Shown: positions 7,532 through 15,674, counted from the stretch's first letter. The stretch is 64,000 nt of DNA from 2-02-FULL-66-14 sp037443705 (GCA_037443705.1 JBBINV010000007.1:1-64000); one strand, 5' to 3'. The notes: generated by a model from the sequence alone, not told the origin. A program made the numbers and translations.

Positions 7532-8693
7532 ACTCGTACAACCTCGTAAGGACGAACTCGCGATGCCCGAGCGCCTCGGCGGCGGTCAGCCGGCCGTTCG
7601 CGGTACGGACCATGCACTCGAGCAGCCTGTCGCCCGCCTGATCGGGCGTCATCTCCTTTCGCAGCAGCCCCGATACGTCCACGTCGATGTGCTCGCTCAT
7701 CGTGCGCACGGTACGCGGGTTCGCCGAGAGCTTGATCACCGGCAGGATCGGGTTGCCGATGATGTTGCCCTGCCCGGTCGGAAAGAAATGCACCGCGAAG
7801 CCGGCCGCGGCGCACAGCGTCACCATCTCGGCGGCGGCCGAAGAGGAGTCCATGAACCACAGGCCCGGCCCGGTCGGGCTTTCCGCCTTGTCGAGCACGC
7901 CGTCGATCATGCACTTTTTTCCGATCTTCTGGATGTTGCCGAGCGCCTTTTCCTCGATCGTGGTGAGCCCGCCCTCGATGTTGCCCTTGGTCGGCTGCGA
8001 ATCCATCAGGTCGCTCGTCTTGTGCCGCTCGACCACCTGCTGGTAGCGGTCGAACATGAACTGGAATTTCTTCCTCACCTCGTCGTTGCGGCACCGCGCA
8101 GCCACCAGGTGCTCGCCGCCGGTGAGCTCGGTGGTCTCGCCGAACACCATCGTGACCCCGTGCGGATACATCTTGTCGAAGGCGTTGCCGACGGTCGGGT
8201 TCGCCCCGCAGCCCGAGGTGGTGTCGGATTCGCCGCACTTCGTCGACACCCACAGGTCCTTCAGCGGCCGCTCCTCGCGGCGCAGCTCCGAGGCCGCCTG
8301 CACGAACTCCTTCGCCGCCCTGGAGGCGCGCAGGATGGTGTCGAGGTCGCCATGCTTCTCGATGCCGAAATACGCCACCGGCTTCCCGGTCGCGGCGATG
8401 CCCTCGGCGACGCGCTTCGCCCATTGGTCCTCGATGCAGATCACCACCACCGCGGCCACGTTCGGGTTCGCGCCGGTGCCGATGAGGGTGCGGAAATGGA
8501 GCTCGAGGTCCGCGCCGAACTGCAGCCGACCGTACGGGTGCGGCAGCGCCATCGTGCCCTTGACGTTGTTTTCCACCGCCTGCGCGGCGGCGTTCGAAAG
8601 GTCATCCACCGGCAGGATGACCACGTGGTTGCGAACGCCCACGCGCCCGTTCGCGCGCGGGTAGCCCCAGAAGCTCGCCTTCGAGAGATCCAT
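7524..8693 (-). CDS. UxaA-family lyase large subunit, SuyB-like (sulfolactate sulfo-lyase beta / altronate dehydratase type)
   Basis: Catalytic C-terminal half of the altronate/galactarate dehydratase superfamily as a separate 389-residue subunit. KCGESDTTSG, FGETTELTGGEH and FFPTGQGN are family motifs. Separate small and large subunits, and overall resemblance from memory to (R)-sulfolactate sulfo-lyase SuyAB, favour that subtype, which releases sulfite and pyruvate from sulfolactate. A hydroxy-acid dehydratase is the alternative. Start chosen at the ATG at 8693; a GTG at 8702 that overlaps the small-subunit stop is also possible. Confidence 0.75.
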   Translation of the reverse strand: MDLSKASFWGYPRANGRVGVRNHVVILPVDDLSNAAAQAVENNVKGTMALPHPYGRLQFGADLELHFRTLIGTGANPNVAAVVVICIEDQWAKRVAEGIAATGKPVAYFGIEKHGDLDTILRASRAAKEFVQAASELRREERPLKDLWVSTKCGESDTTSGCGANPTVGNAFDKMYPHGVTMVFGETTELTGGEHLVAARCRNDEVRKKFQFMFDRYQQVVERHKTSDLMDSQPTKGNIEGGLTTIEEKALGNIQKIGKKCMIDGVLDKAESPTGPGLWFMDSSSAAAEMVTLCAAAGFAVHFFPTGQGNIIGNPILPVIKLSANPRTVRTMSEHIDVDVSGLLRKEMTPDQAGDRLLECMVRTANGRLTAAEALGHREFVLTRLYESA

Positions 8694-8695
8694 GC

Positions 8696-8977
8696 TCACC
8701 ACCGCTTGGTCTTGAGGTTGTGGACGTGCGTGTGCTCGCCCCTGGCAATCGGCGCGACCACCCGCCCGATGTCGACGCCGTACTTGATCACGGTGTCTCC
8801 GGGCCTGTAGTCGCGGAGCGCGAGCTTGTGCCCGATCGGAATGTCGCTCTTCGCGGTGAGGCGAACCTCCTTGTCGTCCTCCATGATCCAGCCGGTCAGC
8901 TCCTGTCCGGCCTTCACGCCCTCGATCACGACGACGCCGACGCCGTCGCCTTCCTCGTGCACCACGAAATGGATCAT
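8696..8977 (-). CDS. UxaA-family lyase small subunit, SAF domain, SuyA-like
   Basis: A 93-residue protein corresponding to the N-terminal SAF domain of UxaA-type dehydratases. DIPIGHKLALRD and the C-terminal HTHVHNLKTKRW are the hallmarks, the latter very like the end of SuyA from memory. The ATG at 8977 has AAGGAG about 7 nt upstream; the longer frame to 9028 has no such support. It is the first gene of the minus-strand block and faces the GntR regulator across 95 bp. It forms a heteromeric lyase with the next gene. Confidence 0.78.
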   Translation of the reverse strand: MIHFVVHEEGDGVGVVVIEGVKAGQELTGWIMEDDKEVRLTAKSDIPIGHKLALRDYRPGDTVIKYGVDIGRVVAPIARGEHTHVHNLKTKRW

Positions 8978-9037
8978 CGCTCGCTCCTTCTGAGGGAAGC
9001 GCGAGGATAGCCCTGCCGCGCCCGCCAAGTCAACTAT

Positions 9038-9058
9038 ATGACCTGCATGACCTGTATG
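9038..9058. promoter_or_regulatory. Tandem ATGACCTG repeats, probable GntR operator
   Basis: ATGACCTG occurs at 9038-9045 and 9047-9054, with a further ATG at 9056, giving a 9-nt period. The site lies between the divergent lyase and GntR genes and just upstream of the -10-like hexamer at 9060, where a -35 box would be expected. Binding of the neighbouring GntR protein is inference. Confidence 0.5.
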
Positions 9059-9059
9059 T

Positions 9060-9065
9060 TACATT
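9060..9065 (+). promoter_or_regulatory. -10-like TACATT, probable leaderless promoter of the GntR gene
   Basis: TACATT ends 7 nt before the GntR ATG (9073) and no Shine-Dalgarno is present, which places the predicted transcription start at or next to the A of the start codon. Confidence 0.5.
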
Positions 9066-9072
9066 CGGCGCG

Positions 9073-9822
9073 ATGAACCGGCCGGCCGAGCTCGGGGCGT
9101 TCGCGCCCCTGTACCGCGACGTGAAGCGGGCGCTCACGCAAAGCATCGCCGCCGGGGAGTGGGCGCCCGGCGCGGCGCTGCCCTCGGAGACCAGGCTCGC
9201 GGAGCGCTTCGGCGTGTCGATCGGCACGCTCAGGAAAGCGATCGACGAGCTGGTCGCCGAGCGGATCGTGCTCCGGCATCAGGGGCGCGGCACCTTCGTG
9301 GCGACCCATGGCGCGAGCCGGCTGATGTTCCACTTCTTCCACATCGTGCCGCGCGACGGAGAAAAGCAGTATCCCCGGACCAGGACGCTCGCGTTCCGGC
9401 GCGCTCGCGCCGACGCCGGGGAGGCGGCAAGGCTGGGCATTGCGGCGGGTGATCCGGTGCTTCGGATCCGCAATCTCCTTTCGCTCGCCGGGCACCCGGT
9501 CATCCTCGACGACCTGGTGCTGCCGCGGCGGCTCTTTCCCGACCTTACCGAGCGCATCTTCACCTCGCGCGACAACACCATCTACCACCTCTACCAGACG
9601 CGCTACGGCATCAACGTGCTCTCCACGAGCGAGCGGCTGAGGGCGACGCTGGCCGACGCCGAGAGCGCGAAGCTCCTCGGGGTGAGGAAGGGCGCGCCGC
9701 TGCTCGAGATCCGGCGGGTCGCGCTCACCTACCACAAGGCACCGGTGGAGCTGCGCCGCAGCCTCGTCGACACCGCGCAGCACGAGTATTTCAGCGACCT
9801 CGGCCGCGATGAGCGCGCCTAG
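9073..9822 (+). CDS. GntR family transcriptional regulator, HutC/UTRA subfamily
   Basis: A 249-residue DNA-binding repressor or activator. The N-terminal winged HTH spans about residues 12-75, with LPSETRLAERFGVSIGTLRKA as the recognition region. A UTRA ligand-binding domain covers about 90-240. It is divergent from the lyase/SDH/fumarase block and almost certainly controls it in response to a pathway metabolite (inference). Its 3' end overlaps the phosphatase gene by 14 nt. Confidence 0.92.
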   Translation: MNRPAELGAFAPLYRDVKRALTQSIAAGEWAPGAALPSETRLAERFGVSIGTLRKAIDELVAERIVLRHQGRGTFVATHGASRLMFHFFHIVPRDGEKQYPRTRTLAFRRARADAGEAARLGIAAGDPVLRIRNLLSLAGHPVILDDLVLPRRLFPDLTERIFTSRDNTIYHLYQTRYGINVLSTSERLRATLADAESAKLLGVRKGAPLLEIRRVALTYHKAPVELRRSLVDTAQHEYFSDLGRDERA

Positions 9823-11353
9823 GAACAGGGGGCGCCGGGATTTCCTGCGCGCGCTCGCCGCGCTCGGGGTCGCGCGCACGCTTCCCGCCCGCGCGCAGCC
9901 GCACCCGCGCTTCTCCTCCGACCCTTTCGCGCTCGGAGTCGCCTCGGGCTACCCGACGCCGGACGGGTTCGTGCTGTGGACGCGGCTTGTGGGCGTTCCG
10001 GGGCCGGAACCGGTTGCGGTTCGCTGGGAAGTTTCGGAAGACGAGGGTTTTTCGAGAATCGCGTCGACCGGAAGCCACGACGCCTCGCCCGAGTGGGCGC
10101 ACTCGGTCCACGCCGAGCCGAAGGGTCTCGACCCGGACCGCTGGTATTTCTACCGCTTCATCGCCGGCGGCGCCGTGAGCCCTGCGGGACGCGCGCGCAC
10201 GGCGCCGGAGGCCGGCGCGCACGTGGCACGATTACGCTTCGCGTTCGCCTCCTGCCAGCAGTACGAGCAGGGCTACTACGCGGCGCACGCGCAAATCGCG
10301 CGCGACGCGCCCGACCTCGTGGCGTTCCTCGGCGACTACATCTACGAGTCCTCGTGGGGGCGCGATCACGTGCGCAAGCACACCGGCGGCGAGCCGTACA
10401 CGCTCGACGAATATCGCGCGCGCTATGCGTTGTACAAATCCGACCCGGACCTGCAGGCGGCGCACGCGGCCTGTCCCTGGATCGTCACCTGGGACGACCA
10501 CGAGGTGGACAACGACTACGCTGACGACCGCCCCGAGGACGGGATGGAGCGCGAGCGCTTCCTCGCGCGCCGCGCCGCGGCCTACCGCGCGTACTACGAG
10601 CACATGCCGCTGCCCGCGCGCATGCGCCCCGACGGTCCGCACATGCGCATCTACACACAGCTCGGCTGGGGGAGCCTTGCACGCTTGTTCGTGCTCGACG
10701 ATCGTCAGTACCGCTCGTGGCACGCCTGCCCGCGCCCCGGGCGGCGCGGCGGCTCGAACACCGTCGACGTGGCGGAGTGTTCGCGGCTCGACAATCCCAA
10801 TCGCAGCATGCTTGGCCGTGCGCAGGAACGCTGGCTCGACGGGGCGCTTGCGCGCACCGGGGCGCGCTGGAACGTCATTGCACAGCAGACGCGCATGGCG
10901 CAGATCGACGAGCTGCCGGGCCCCGGGCGACGCGCCTGGACCGACGCCTGGGACGGGTATCCCGCCGCGCGCCGCAGGCTGCTGAATTCGATTTCGGAAA
11001 GGAACGTGAAGAATCCGGTCGTCATCGGCGGCGACGTGCACGCGTTCTACGTGTCCGATCTCAAGCCCGACTTCGACGATCCCGCCTCGCCGGTCGTCGC
11101 GAGCGAGTTCACGGGCACCTCGATCACCTCGCAGGGCCGGCCGCAGGAGGTGATCGAGGCGAACCTCGCCGAGAACCCGCACGTCAGGCTCGCCGAAGGG
11201 CGATATCGAGGCTATGTTCGGATGGAGCTGACGTCCAGGGAGCTGAACGCGGACCTCCGCGCGATGGAATCGGTGCAGCGCCGCGACGCCGGCTGCCGCA
11301 CGCTCGCGAGCTTCGTCGTGGAGGACGGCCGGCCCGGCCCGCGGCGCCTCTAG
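9809..11353 (+). CDS. phoD: PhoD-like alkaline phosphatase/phosphodiesterase
   Basis: Secreted metallophosphoesterase, 514 residues. A twin-arginine signal (RRDFL at 9-13) runs to ARAQ at about 30. Metal/active-site motifs are ASCQQYE, GDYIYE, TWDDHEVDND and GGDVHAF, in the family's order. It probably releases phosphate from phosphodiesters or phosphotriesters outside the membrane. It overlaps the GntR gene by 14 nt, so it may be co-transcribed, and it converges with the lipoprotein gene with 3 bp between stops. Confidence 0.9.
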   Translation: MSAPRNRGRRDFLRALAALGVARTLPARAQPHPRFSSDPFALGVASGYPTPDGFVLWTRLVGVPGPEPVAVRWEVSEDEGFSRIASTGSHDASPEWAHSVHAEPKGLDPDRWYFYRFIAGGAVSPAGRARTAPEAGAHVARLRFAFASCQQYEQGYYAAHAQIARDAPDLVAFLGDYIYESSWGRDHVRKHTGGEPYTLDEYRARYALYKSDPDLQAAHAACPWIVTWDDHEVDNDYADDRPEDGMERERFLARRAAAYRAYYEHMPLPARMRPDGPHMRIYTQLGWGSLARLFVLDDRQYRSWHACPRPGRRGGSNTVDVAECSRLDNPNRSMLGRAQERWLDGALARTGARWNVIAQQTRMAQIDELPGPGRRAWTDAWDGYPAARRRLLNSISERNVKNPVVIGGDVHAFYVSDLKPDFDDPASPVVASEFTGTSITSQGRPQEVIEANLAENPHVRLAEGRYRGYVRMELTSRELNADLRAMESVQRRDAGCRTLASFVVEDGRPGPRRL

Positions 11354-11356
11354 CTC

Positions 11357-11680
11357 CTATTTGCAGCGCAGGTTGGCGCTCAGGTCCTCGATCGGCCGCG
11401 TGCAGTCGGCCTCGCGCACGACGCGCGCCGGATCCATCGGCGGCGCGATCGGCTCGAAACCGGGCGGCGAGACGCGCGAGCGGGCGTAGCCCTCGCCCGA
11501 GCCGTGGATCGCGATCGCGACGACGCCGAGGCCGATCAGCGCGCCCGCGGTGGAGGTCGAGCGCACGTCCACGCCCACCGAGCCGCCCGGCGGCGCGCCG
11601 CCGCCGGACGTGGCGCGCAGACTCGCCTGGCCGGAACATCCGGAAACGAGAACGGCGAGAATCAGCAAAAGGCGAATCAC
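11357..11680 (-). CDS. Small putative lipoprotein
   Basis: A 107-residue protein with a lipoprotein signal and lipobox LVSGC (lipidated Cys15). It then has a Gly/Ser-rich stretch, one hydrophobic patch (about 42-54) and a C-terminus with two Cys residues (ADCTRP, LRCK). No recognised domain. The start is GTG at 11680, which overlaps the Sua5 stop (GTGA); the longer frame adds a charged leader that would spoil the signal peptide. Last gene of the fba-purC-purE-sua5 unit. Confidence 0.65.
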   Translation of the reverse strand: MIRLLLILAVLVSGCSGQASLRATSGGGAPPGGSVGVDVRSTSTAGALIGLGVVAIAIHGSGEGYARSRVSPPGFEPIAPPMDPARVVREADCTRPIEDLSANLRCK

Positions 11681-12612
11681 GCGGTCGCGCGCCTCAATCG
11701 ATCGTGCACGGCGGCCCATTCTGCCGTCTCCGGGGGCGACTCCACAAGGATGAGGCCGCAGCCCGCGCCGTCCAGCTCGCGCAGCGCCGCGTAAAGCCTG
11801 CGCGCGTACGCGCCCGGCTCGCGCGGCATCCGGATCCAGAAATCCACCCGCACGTCCGGGCGCGAGAACGCGAGCACCGCGGCGTTGCCTCGCGCTTTTC
11901 CAATTGCCGCGTCCAGCTCATGGGGCGGGACGAGCCGCGCGGGCGTCTTCGGCGCGTAGTGGCGCGCGTGCCCGCCGGAGTGGCGCGTCGATCTTGCCTG
12001 CTTGTCGAGGACTTGCGCCTTCAAGGCTTCTTCGAGCTGGAGCTTCGAAATCGCTCCCGGCCTGAGCAGCATCGGCGCGGCGCCCGAAAGATCCACGATC
12101 GTGGACTCGATGCCGATCTCGCTCGGCCCGGCATCGAGCACCAGGTCGGCGTCGCGCGCGAGGTCCTCGCGCACGTGCGCCGCGGTGGTCGGGCTGACGC
12201 GCCCGAACACGTTCGCCGAGGGCGCCGCGACGCCGCCGCCGAAGGCTTCGAGCAGCGCATGCGCCACCGGGTGCGACGGAACGCGCAAGCCCACCGAGTC
12301 CTGGCCACCGGTGACGAAGTCCTTCGCCTTGGGCGAGCGCTTCAGGATCAGCGTGAGCGGTCCGGGCCAGAACCTCTTCGCGAGCGTTCTTGCCGCAGCA
12401 GGAATCTCCGCTGCAAAGGAAAAAGCATCCTCTGCGGAAGCGAAATGCACGATCACGGGGTGCCCGGGGGGCCGGCGCTTCGCCTTGTAGAGGCGCGCCA
12501 CCGCCGCTTCGTTCGACGCGTCTGCGCCGAGGCCGTAGACCGTTTCGGTCGGAAACGCGACCAGCCCGCCGTGTCGCAGCAATTCGGCGGCCCTGCGGAT
12601 TTCAGGCGTCAT
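11677..12612 (-). CDS. L-threonylcarbamoyladenylate synthase, Sua5 type
   Basis: Makes threonylcarbamoyl-AMP from threonine, bicarbonate and ATP for the t6A37 modification of ANN-decoding tRNAs. Of 311 residues, the N-terminal YrdC domain has PTETVYGLGADA (21-32), KRRPPGHP (45-52) and a PSAN motif; a linker and C-terminal Sua5 domain follow from about 210. The extra domain separates it from the shorter TsaC. The start overlaps the ParE-like toxin stop by 4 nt, so its translation is coupled to a toxin gene. Confidence 0.92.
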   Translation of the reverse strand: MTPEIRRAAELLRHGGLVAFPTETVYGLGADASNEAAVARLYKAKRRPPGHPVIVHFASAEDAFSFAAEIPAAARTLAKRFWPGPLTLILKRSPKAKDFVTGGQDSVGLRVPSHPVAHALLEAFGGGVAAPSANVFGRVSPTTAAHVREDLARDADLVLDAGPSEIGIESTIVDLSGAAPMLLRPGAISKLQLEEALKAQVLDKQARSTRHSGGHARHYAPKTPARLVPPHELDAAIGKARGNAAVLAFSRPDVRVDFWIRMPREPGAYARRLYAALRELDGAGCGLILVESPPETAEWAAVHDRLRRATA

Positions 12613-12908
12613 CCGTGCTCCGAATAGCCCGCCTCTCGCTGATGCCTCAGCGCCAGGACGAGCACGGCGTCTTCTTCGGCGATGTACTCGTACAGCGCAA
12701 GGTAGCCGGAACGGCCGCGCGAAATCACCAGCTCGCGCTTACCCTCCTCCGCCGGCCGCCCGACCAGGGGATGCCGCTCCAGAATCTTGAGCGCATCGTC
12801 GATCACCAGGACCGCGGCCATCGCACCGGCCGGATCGTCGACCGCGAGAAACTCGTAGAGGCGGTCCAGATCGGCGCGCGCGTCGGCGGCGTAGACTACC
12901 CGCGCCAA
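12609..12908 (-). CDS. RelE/ParE superfamily toxin
   Basis: A 99-residue protein with the RelE/ParE fold: DARADLDRLYEFLA near the N-terminus, ILERHPLVGRP in the middle, and YLALYEYIAEEDAVLVLALRH as the terminal beta strands. ParE-type members inhibit gyrase, RelE-type cleave mRNA; ParE-type is more likely. It overlaps its antitoxin by 13 nt and Sua5 by 4 nt. Confidence 0.85.
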   Translation of the reverse strand: MARVVYAADARADLDRLYEFLAVDDPAGAMAAVLVIDDALKILERHPLVGRPAEEGKRELVISRGRSGYLALYEYIAEEDAVLVLALRHQREAGYSEHG

Positions 12909-13177
12909 CGCTTGAGGCGCGCGCGGCGTACCGGCTTGCCGGCGAACCGTGCGGCGTACTCCGCGCGCACGTCCTCCAGGAAATAGCCCTTTCCGGTGCG
13001 CATCGCGTGCTCGCGCGCCTTGAGCGCCGCGGCGACGAACGCCTTGCGCTTCTCGGCGAGCTCGGTCTGCTGCGCGATGGCTTCGACCATGAATGCGTGC
13101 GCGCTCTTGCCGGTGCCCCTGATCACGGAGGCGATCCGGCCCTTCAGCTCGGGCGGCAGCTTCAGTGTGGTGGACAT
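12896..13177 (-). CDS. Ribbon-helix-helix (CopG-like) antitoxin
   Basis: A 93-residue protein. STTLKLPPELKGRI at the N-terminus is the beta strand plus helix of a ribbon-helix-helix DNA-binding domain; the basic C-terminus should wrap the toxin. It lies 21 bp after purE on the same strand. A 20-bp imperfect dyad abuts its start codon, as expected for autorepression. No Shine-Dalgarno is visible. Confidence 0.82.
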   Translation of the reverse strand: MSTTLKLPPELKGRIASVIRGTGKSAHAFMVEAIAQQTELAEKRKAFVAAALKAREHAMRTGKGYFLEDVRAEYAARFAGKPVRRARLKRWRG

Positions 13178-13197
13178 GGTGTCACCATGGTACCACC
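13178..13197. promoter_or_regulatory. 20-bp imperfect dyad, probable antitoxin operator
   Basis: The segment matches its reverse complement at 16 of 20 positions, centred on CATG, and contains GGTGTCACC and TGGTACCA palindromes. It fills the gap between purE and the antitoxin start codon. Confidence 0.6.
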
Positions 13198-13198
13198 A

Positions 13199-13687
13199 TC
13201 AGGGATTCGGCAGCTCGGCCTTCCTGACCGCCTCGGCCTGCTTTGCGCGGAACCCGGCGAGCTTCTTCGCGAGCTTCGGGTCACCAAGCGCGAGGAGCGC
13301 CACGGCGAAAAGCGCCGCGTTGGCGGCGCCCGCCTCGCCGATCGCAAAGGTCGCTACCGGGATGCCCTTCGGCATCTGCACGGTCGACAGGAGCGAGTCC
13401 ATGCCGTTGAGATGCTTCGATGGCATCGGCACTCCGAGGACGGGAAGCGTCGAGTGCGCGGCGACCACGCCGGCGAGATGCGCCGCGCCGCCCGCGCCCG
13501 CGATCAGGCACTTCAAGCCGCGCTTCGCCGCGCCGCCCGCCCAGTCGGCGACGAGATCGGGCGTGCGGTGCGCGCTCATCGCTTTCGCCTCGTAGGCGAC
13601 GCCGAACTCCTCGAGCACCTTCGCCGCCGCTTTCATCGTGTCCCAGTCCGAGGTCGAGCCCATCACGATGCCGACGAGCGCGCTCAT
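13199..13687 (-). CDS. purE: N5-carboxyaminoimidazole ribonucleotide mutase
   Basis: Purine synthesis enzyme (162 residues) that isomerises N5-CAIR to CAIR. GSTSDWDTM (10-18), SAHRTP and a DSLLSTVQMPKGIPV loop are class I PurE motifs. The start overlaps purC by 4 nt. Class I PurE needs PurK to make its substrate, yet purK, which usually follows purE in this gene order, is not in the window; a toxin-antitoxin pair stands in its place. Confidence 0.95.
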   Translation of the reverse strand: MSALVGIVMGSTSDWDTMKAAAKVLEEFGVAYEAKAMSAHRTPDLVADWAGGAAKRGLKCLIAGAGGAAHLAGVVAAHSTLPVLGVPMPSKHLNGMDSLLSTVQMPKGIPVATFAIGEAGAANAALFAVALLALGDPKLAKKLAGFRAKQAEAVRKAELPNP

Positions 13688-14607
13688 GCCAATTTCCTCC
13701 CGGTCAGCCGCTCCAGCGCCTCGCGGTATTTTTCCGAGGTCTTCGCGATCACCTCGGGCGGAAGCTTCGGCGCCGGCGGCCGCTTGTCCCAGTCGAGCGT
13801 TTCGAGGTAGTCGCGCACGTACTGCTTGTCGAACGAAGGCGGCGAGATCCCGGCGCGATAGCCGTCGGCGGGCCAGAAGCGCGAGGAATCTGCCGTCAGC
13901 ACCTCGTCGATCAGCACGAGCTCGTTCTTCTCGTTCAACCCGAACTCGAACTTCGTGTCGGCGATGATGATGCCGCGCGTGGCGGCGTATTCCGCCGCCT
14001 CCTTGTACAGGCGGATGCTGACGGCGCGCACTTTTGCCGCAACGTCCTTGCCGACAAGTCTTTCGACTTCTTCAAAGGCGATGTTTTCGTCGTGTCCCTC
14101 GGCGGCCTTGGTGGCGGGGGTGAAGATCGGCTCGGGGAGCTTCTCGGCCTGCCGCAGGCCCGCCGGAAGCCGGATGCCGCACACCGCGCCGGTGGCCTGG
14201 TAGTCCTTCCAGCCGGAGCCGATGAGATAGCCGCGCACCACCGCCTCGATCGGAAGCGGCTTCAGCTTCCTCACCACGATCGAGCGGCCGCGCACCTGGC
14301 GCTTCTCGTCCTCGCCCTTCACCACCGACTCGGGATCGATGCCGGTGAGATGGTTCGGCACGATATGCCGGAGCTTCTCGAACCAGAAGTTCGCCATCGC
14401 GGTGAGCACGCGCCCCTTGTCGGGGATCGGATCGCGCATCACCACATCGAACGCGGACAGGCGGTCCGAGACCAGGATCAGCATCTTGTCGCCGTCGACC
14501 GCGTAGATGTCGCGCACCTTCCCCTTGCCGATCCGGGGAAGACTGGAAAGGCTCGACTCGAAAACGGGGACGGTCACCGATTCGCGAACGACGGGCTCTG
14601 TCCCCAT
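13684..14607 (-). CDS. purC: SAICAR synthase
   Basis: Phosphoribosylaminoimidazole-succinocarboxamide synthase, 307 residues, joining CAIR with aspartate. GKGKVRDIYAV (about 27-37), SDRLSAFD and GYLIGSGW are typical. The ATG at 14607 shares its A with the aldolase TGA (TGATG). The first 14 or so residues precede the usual N-terminus (FESSLSSLP) and are encoded by a REP-like inverted repeat, so the extension may be a recent acquisition. Confidence 0.95.
   Translation of the reverse strand: MGTEPVVRESVTVPVFESSLSSLPRIGKGKVRDIYAVDGDKMLILVSDRLSAFDVVMRDPIPDKGRVLTAMANFWFEKLRHIVPNHLTGIDPESVVKGEDEKRQVRGRSIVVRKLKPLPIEAVVRGYLIGSGWKDYQATGAVCGIRLPAGLRQAEKLPEPIFTPATKAAEGHDENIAFEEVERLVGKDVAAKVRAVSIRLYKEAAEYAATRGIIIADTKFEFGLNEKNELVLIDEVLTADSSRFWPADGYRAGISPPSFDKQYVRDYLETLDWDKRPPAPKLPPEVIAKTSEKYREALERLTGRKLA
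14566..14605. repeat. REP-like inverted repeat inside the purC 5' end
   Basis: GGGGAC (14566-14571) and GTCCCC (14600-14605) bound a 40-bp segment with GGTCACCG internally. On the coding strand it begins two bases after the A of the purC start codon and encodes the unusual N-terminal extension. From memory, GGGGACGGTCACCG resembles interspersed palindromic elements of betaproteobacteria. Confidence 0.45.
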
Positions 14608-15629
14608 CAGGCGGCCTGCCGCTCGAGCTCGGGCTTCCACTTGCCCTGGCAGGCGAGCCCGTTCATGTGCGCTCGGTGGTAGAACGCCTTCTGCGCGGCG
14701 GCGACATTCGCGTTTTGCCCTTTCCACGTCGACAGGGCGGGATTCTGAAGCGCCCTCGAGTAGGAAAACGTGAGCGGCCAGGGCAGCCCCTTCATCGCCG
14801 CCATCGCGTTGAGATGCGCGGTCGCCGCCACGTCGGTCTGGCCTCCCGAGAGGAACACCACGCCCGGCTGCGCCGCCGGCACGGTGCGCTTGAGCACCCG
14901 CACGGTGCGCTCGGCGACCTCCTCCACACCGGCCTGGCGCGCGTTGGCCTTGCCCGAGACCACCATGCTCGCCTTGAGGATCGTGTGCTCGAAGGAAACG
15001 TTATGTGCCGCGAGCGCCGCGTAGGTCGCGCGCAGCGTCGCCTCGGTCACCTCCTCGCAGCGCTCGATCGGGTGGTCGCCGTCGAGCAGCACCTCGGGCT
15101 CGATGATCGGGACGATGGAGGCCTCCTGGCAGAGCGCCGCATAGCGCGCGAGCGCATGGGCGTTGGCGTAGAGGCACGTGTGCGTCGGGATCGACGCGCC
15201 GATCGTGATTACCGCGCGCCACTTGGCGAAGCGCGCGCCGAGCTTGAAGTAGTCCGCGAGGCGCTCCCGGAGGCCGTCCAGGCCCTCGGTCACCTTCTCG
15301 CCGGGGCAGAGCGCGAGATTCTTGGCGCCCTTGTCGACCTTGATCCCGGGGACGATCCCCTTGCGCGCGAGGTAGTCCGCGAACGGCACGCCGTCGTTCG
15401 TCTTCTGGCGGATCGTCTCGTCGAACAGGATCACGCCGGAGACGAACTGCTCCACGCCCGGCGTGGTGAAGAGCAGCCCGCGGTAGGCGCGGCGGTTCTC
15501 CTCGGTGCACTCGACCCCTACCGACTTGAAGCGGGTCTCGCAGGTGCCGGCGGATTCGTCCGCGGCGAGAATGCCCTTGCCCTTCGCGACCATCGCGGCC
15601 GCGGTCTTGGAAAGCAGTGCCTTGTCCAT
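14607..15629 (-). CDS. Class I fructose-bisphosphate aldolase
   Basis: Schiff-base aldolase, 340 residues, cleaving fructose 1,6-bisphosphate to two triose phosphates. GILAADESAGT (19-29), the ILKASMVV Lys region and FLSGGQTD are diagnostic of class I enzymes. It heads the purC-purE unit. A metal-dependent class II enzyme is encoded in the Calvin operon at 58128-59186, so the organism has both types; this one may serve glycolysis or gluconeogenesis. No clear Shine-Dalgarno. Confidence 0.95.
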   Translation of the reverse strand: MDKALLSKTAAAMVAKGKGILAADESAGTCETRFKSVGVECTEENRRAYRGLLFTTPGVEQFVSGVILFDETIRQKTNDGVPFADYLARKGIVPGIKVDKGAKNLALCPGEKVTEGLDGLRERLADYFKLGARFAKWRAVITIGASIPTHTCLYANAHALARYAALCQEASIVPIIEPEVLLDGDHPIERCEEVTEATLRATYAALAAHNVSFEHTILKASMVVSGKANARQAGVEEVAERTVRVLKRTVPAAQPGVVFLSGGQTDVAATAHLNAMAAMKGLPWPLTFSYSRALQNPALSTWKGQNANVAAAQKAFYHRAHMNGLACQGKWKPELERQAA

Positions 15630-15674
15630 GACGGTAGATGTCCGGGTTGGATTCGAAAGCGGGGAATTCGGATT

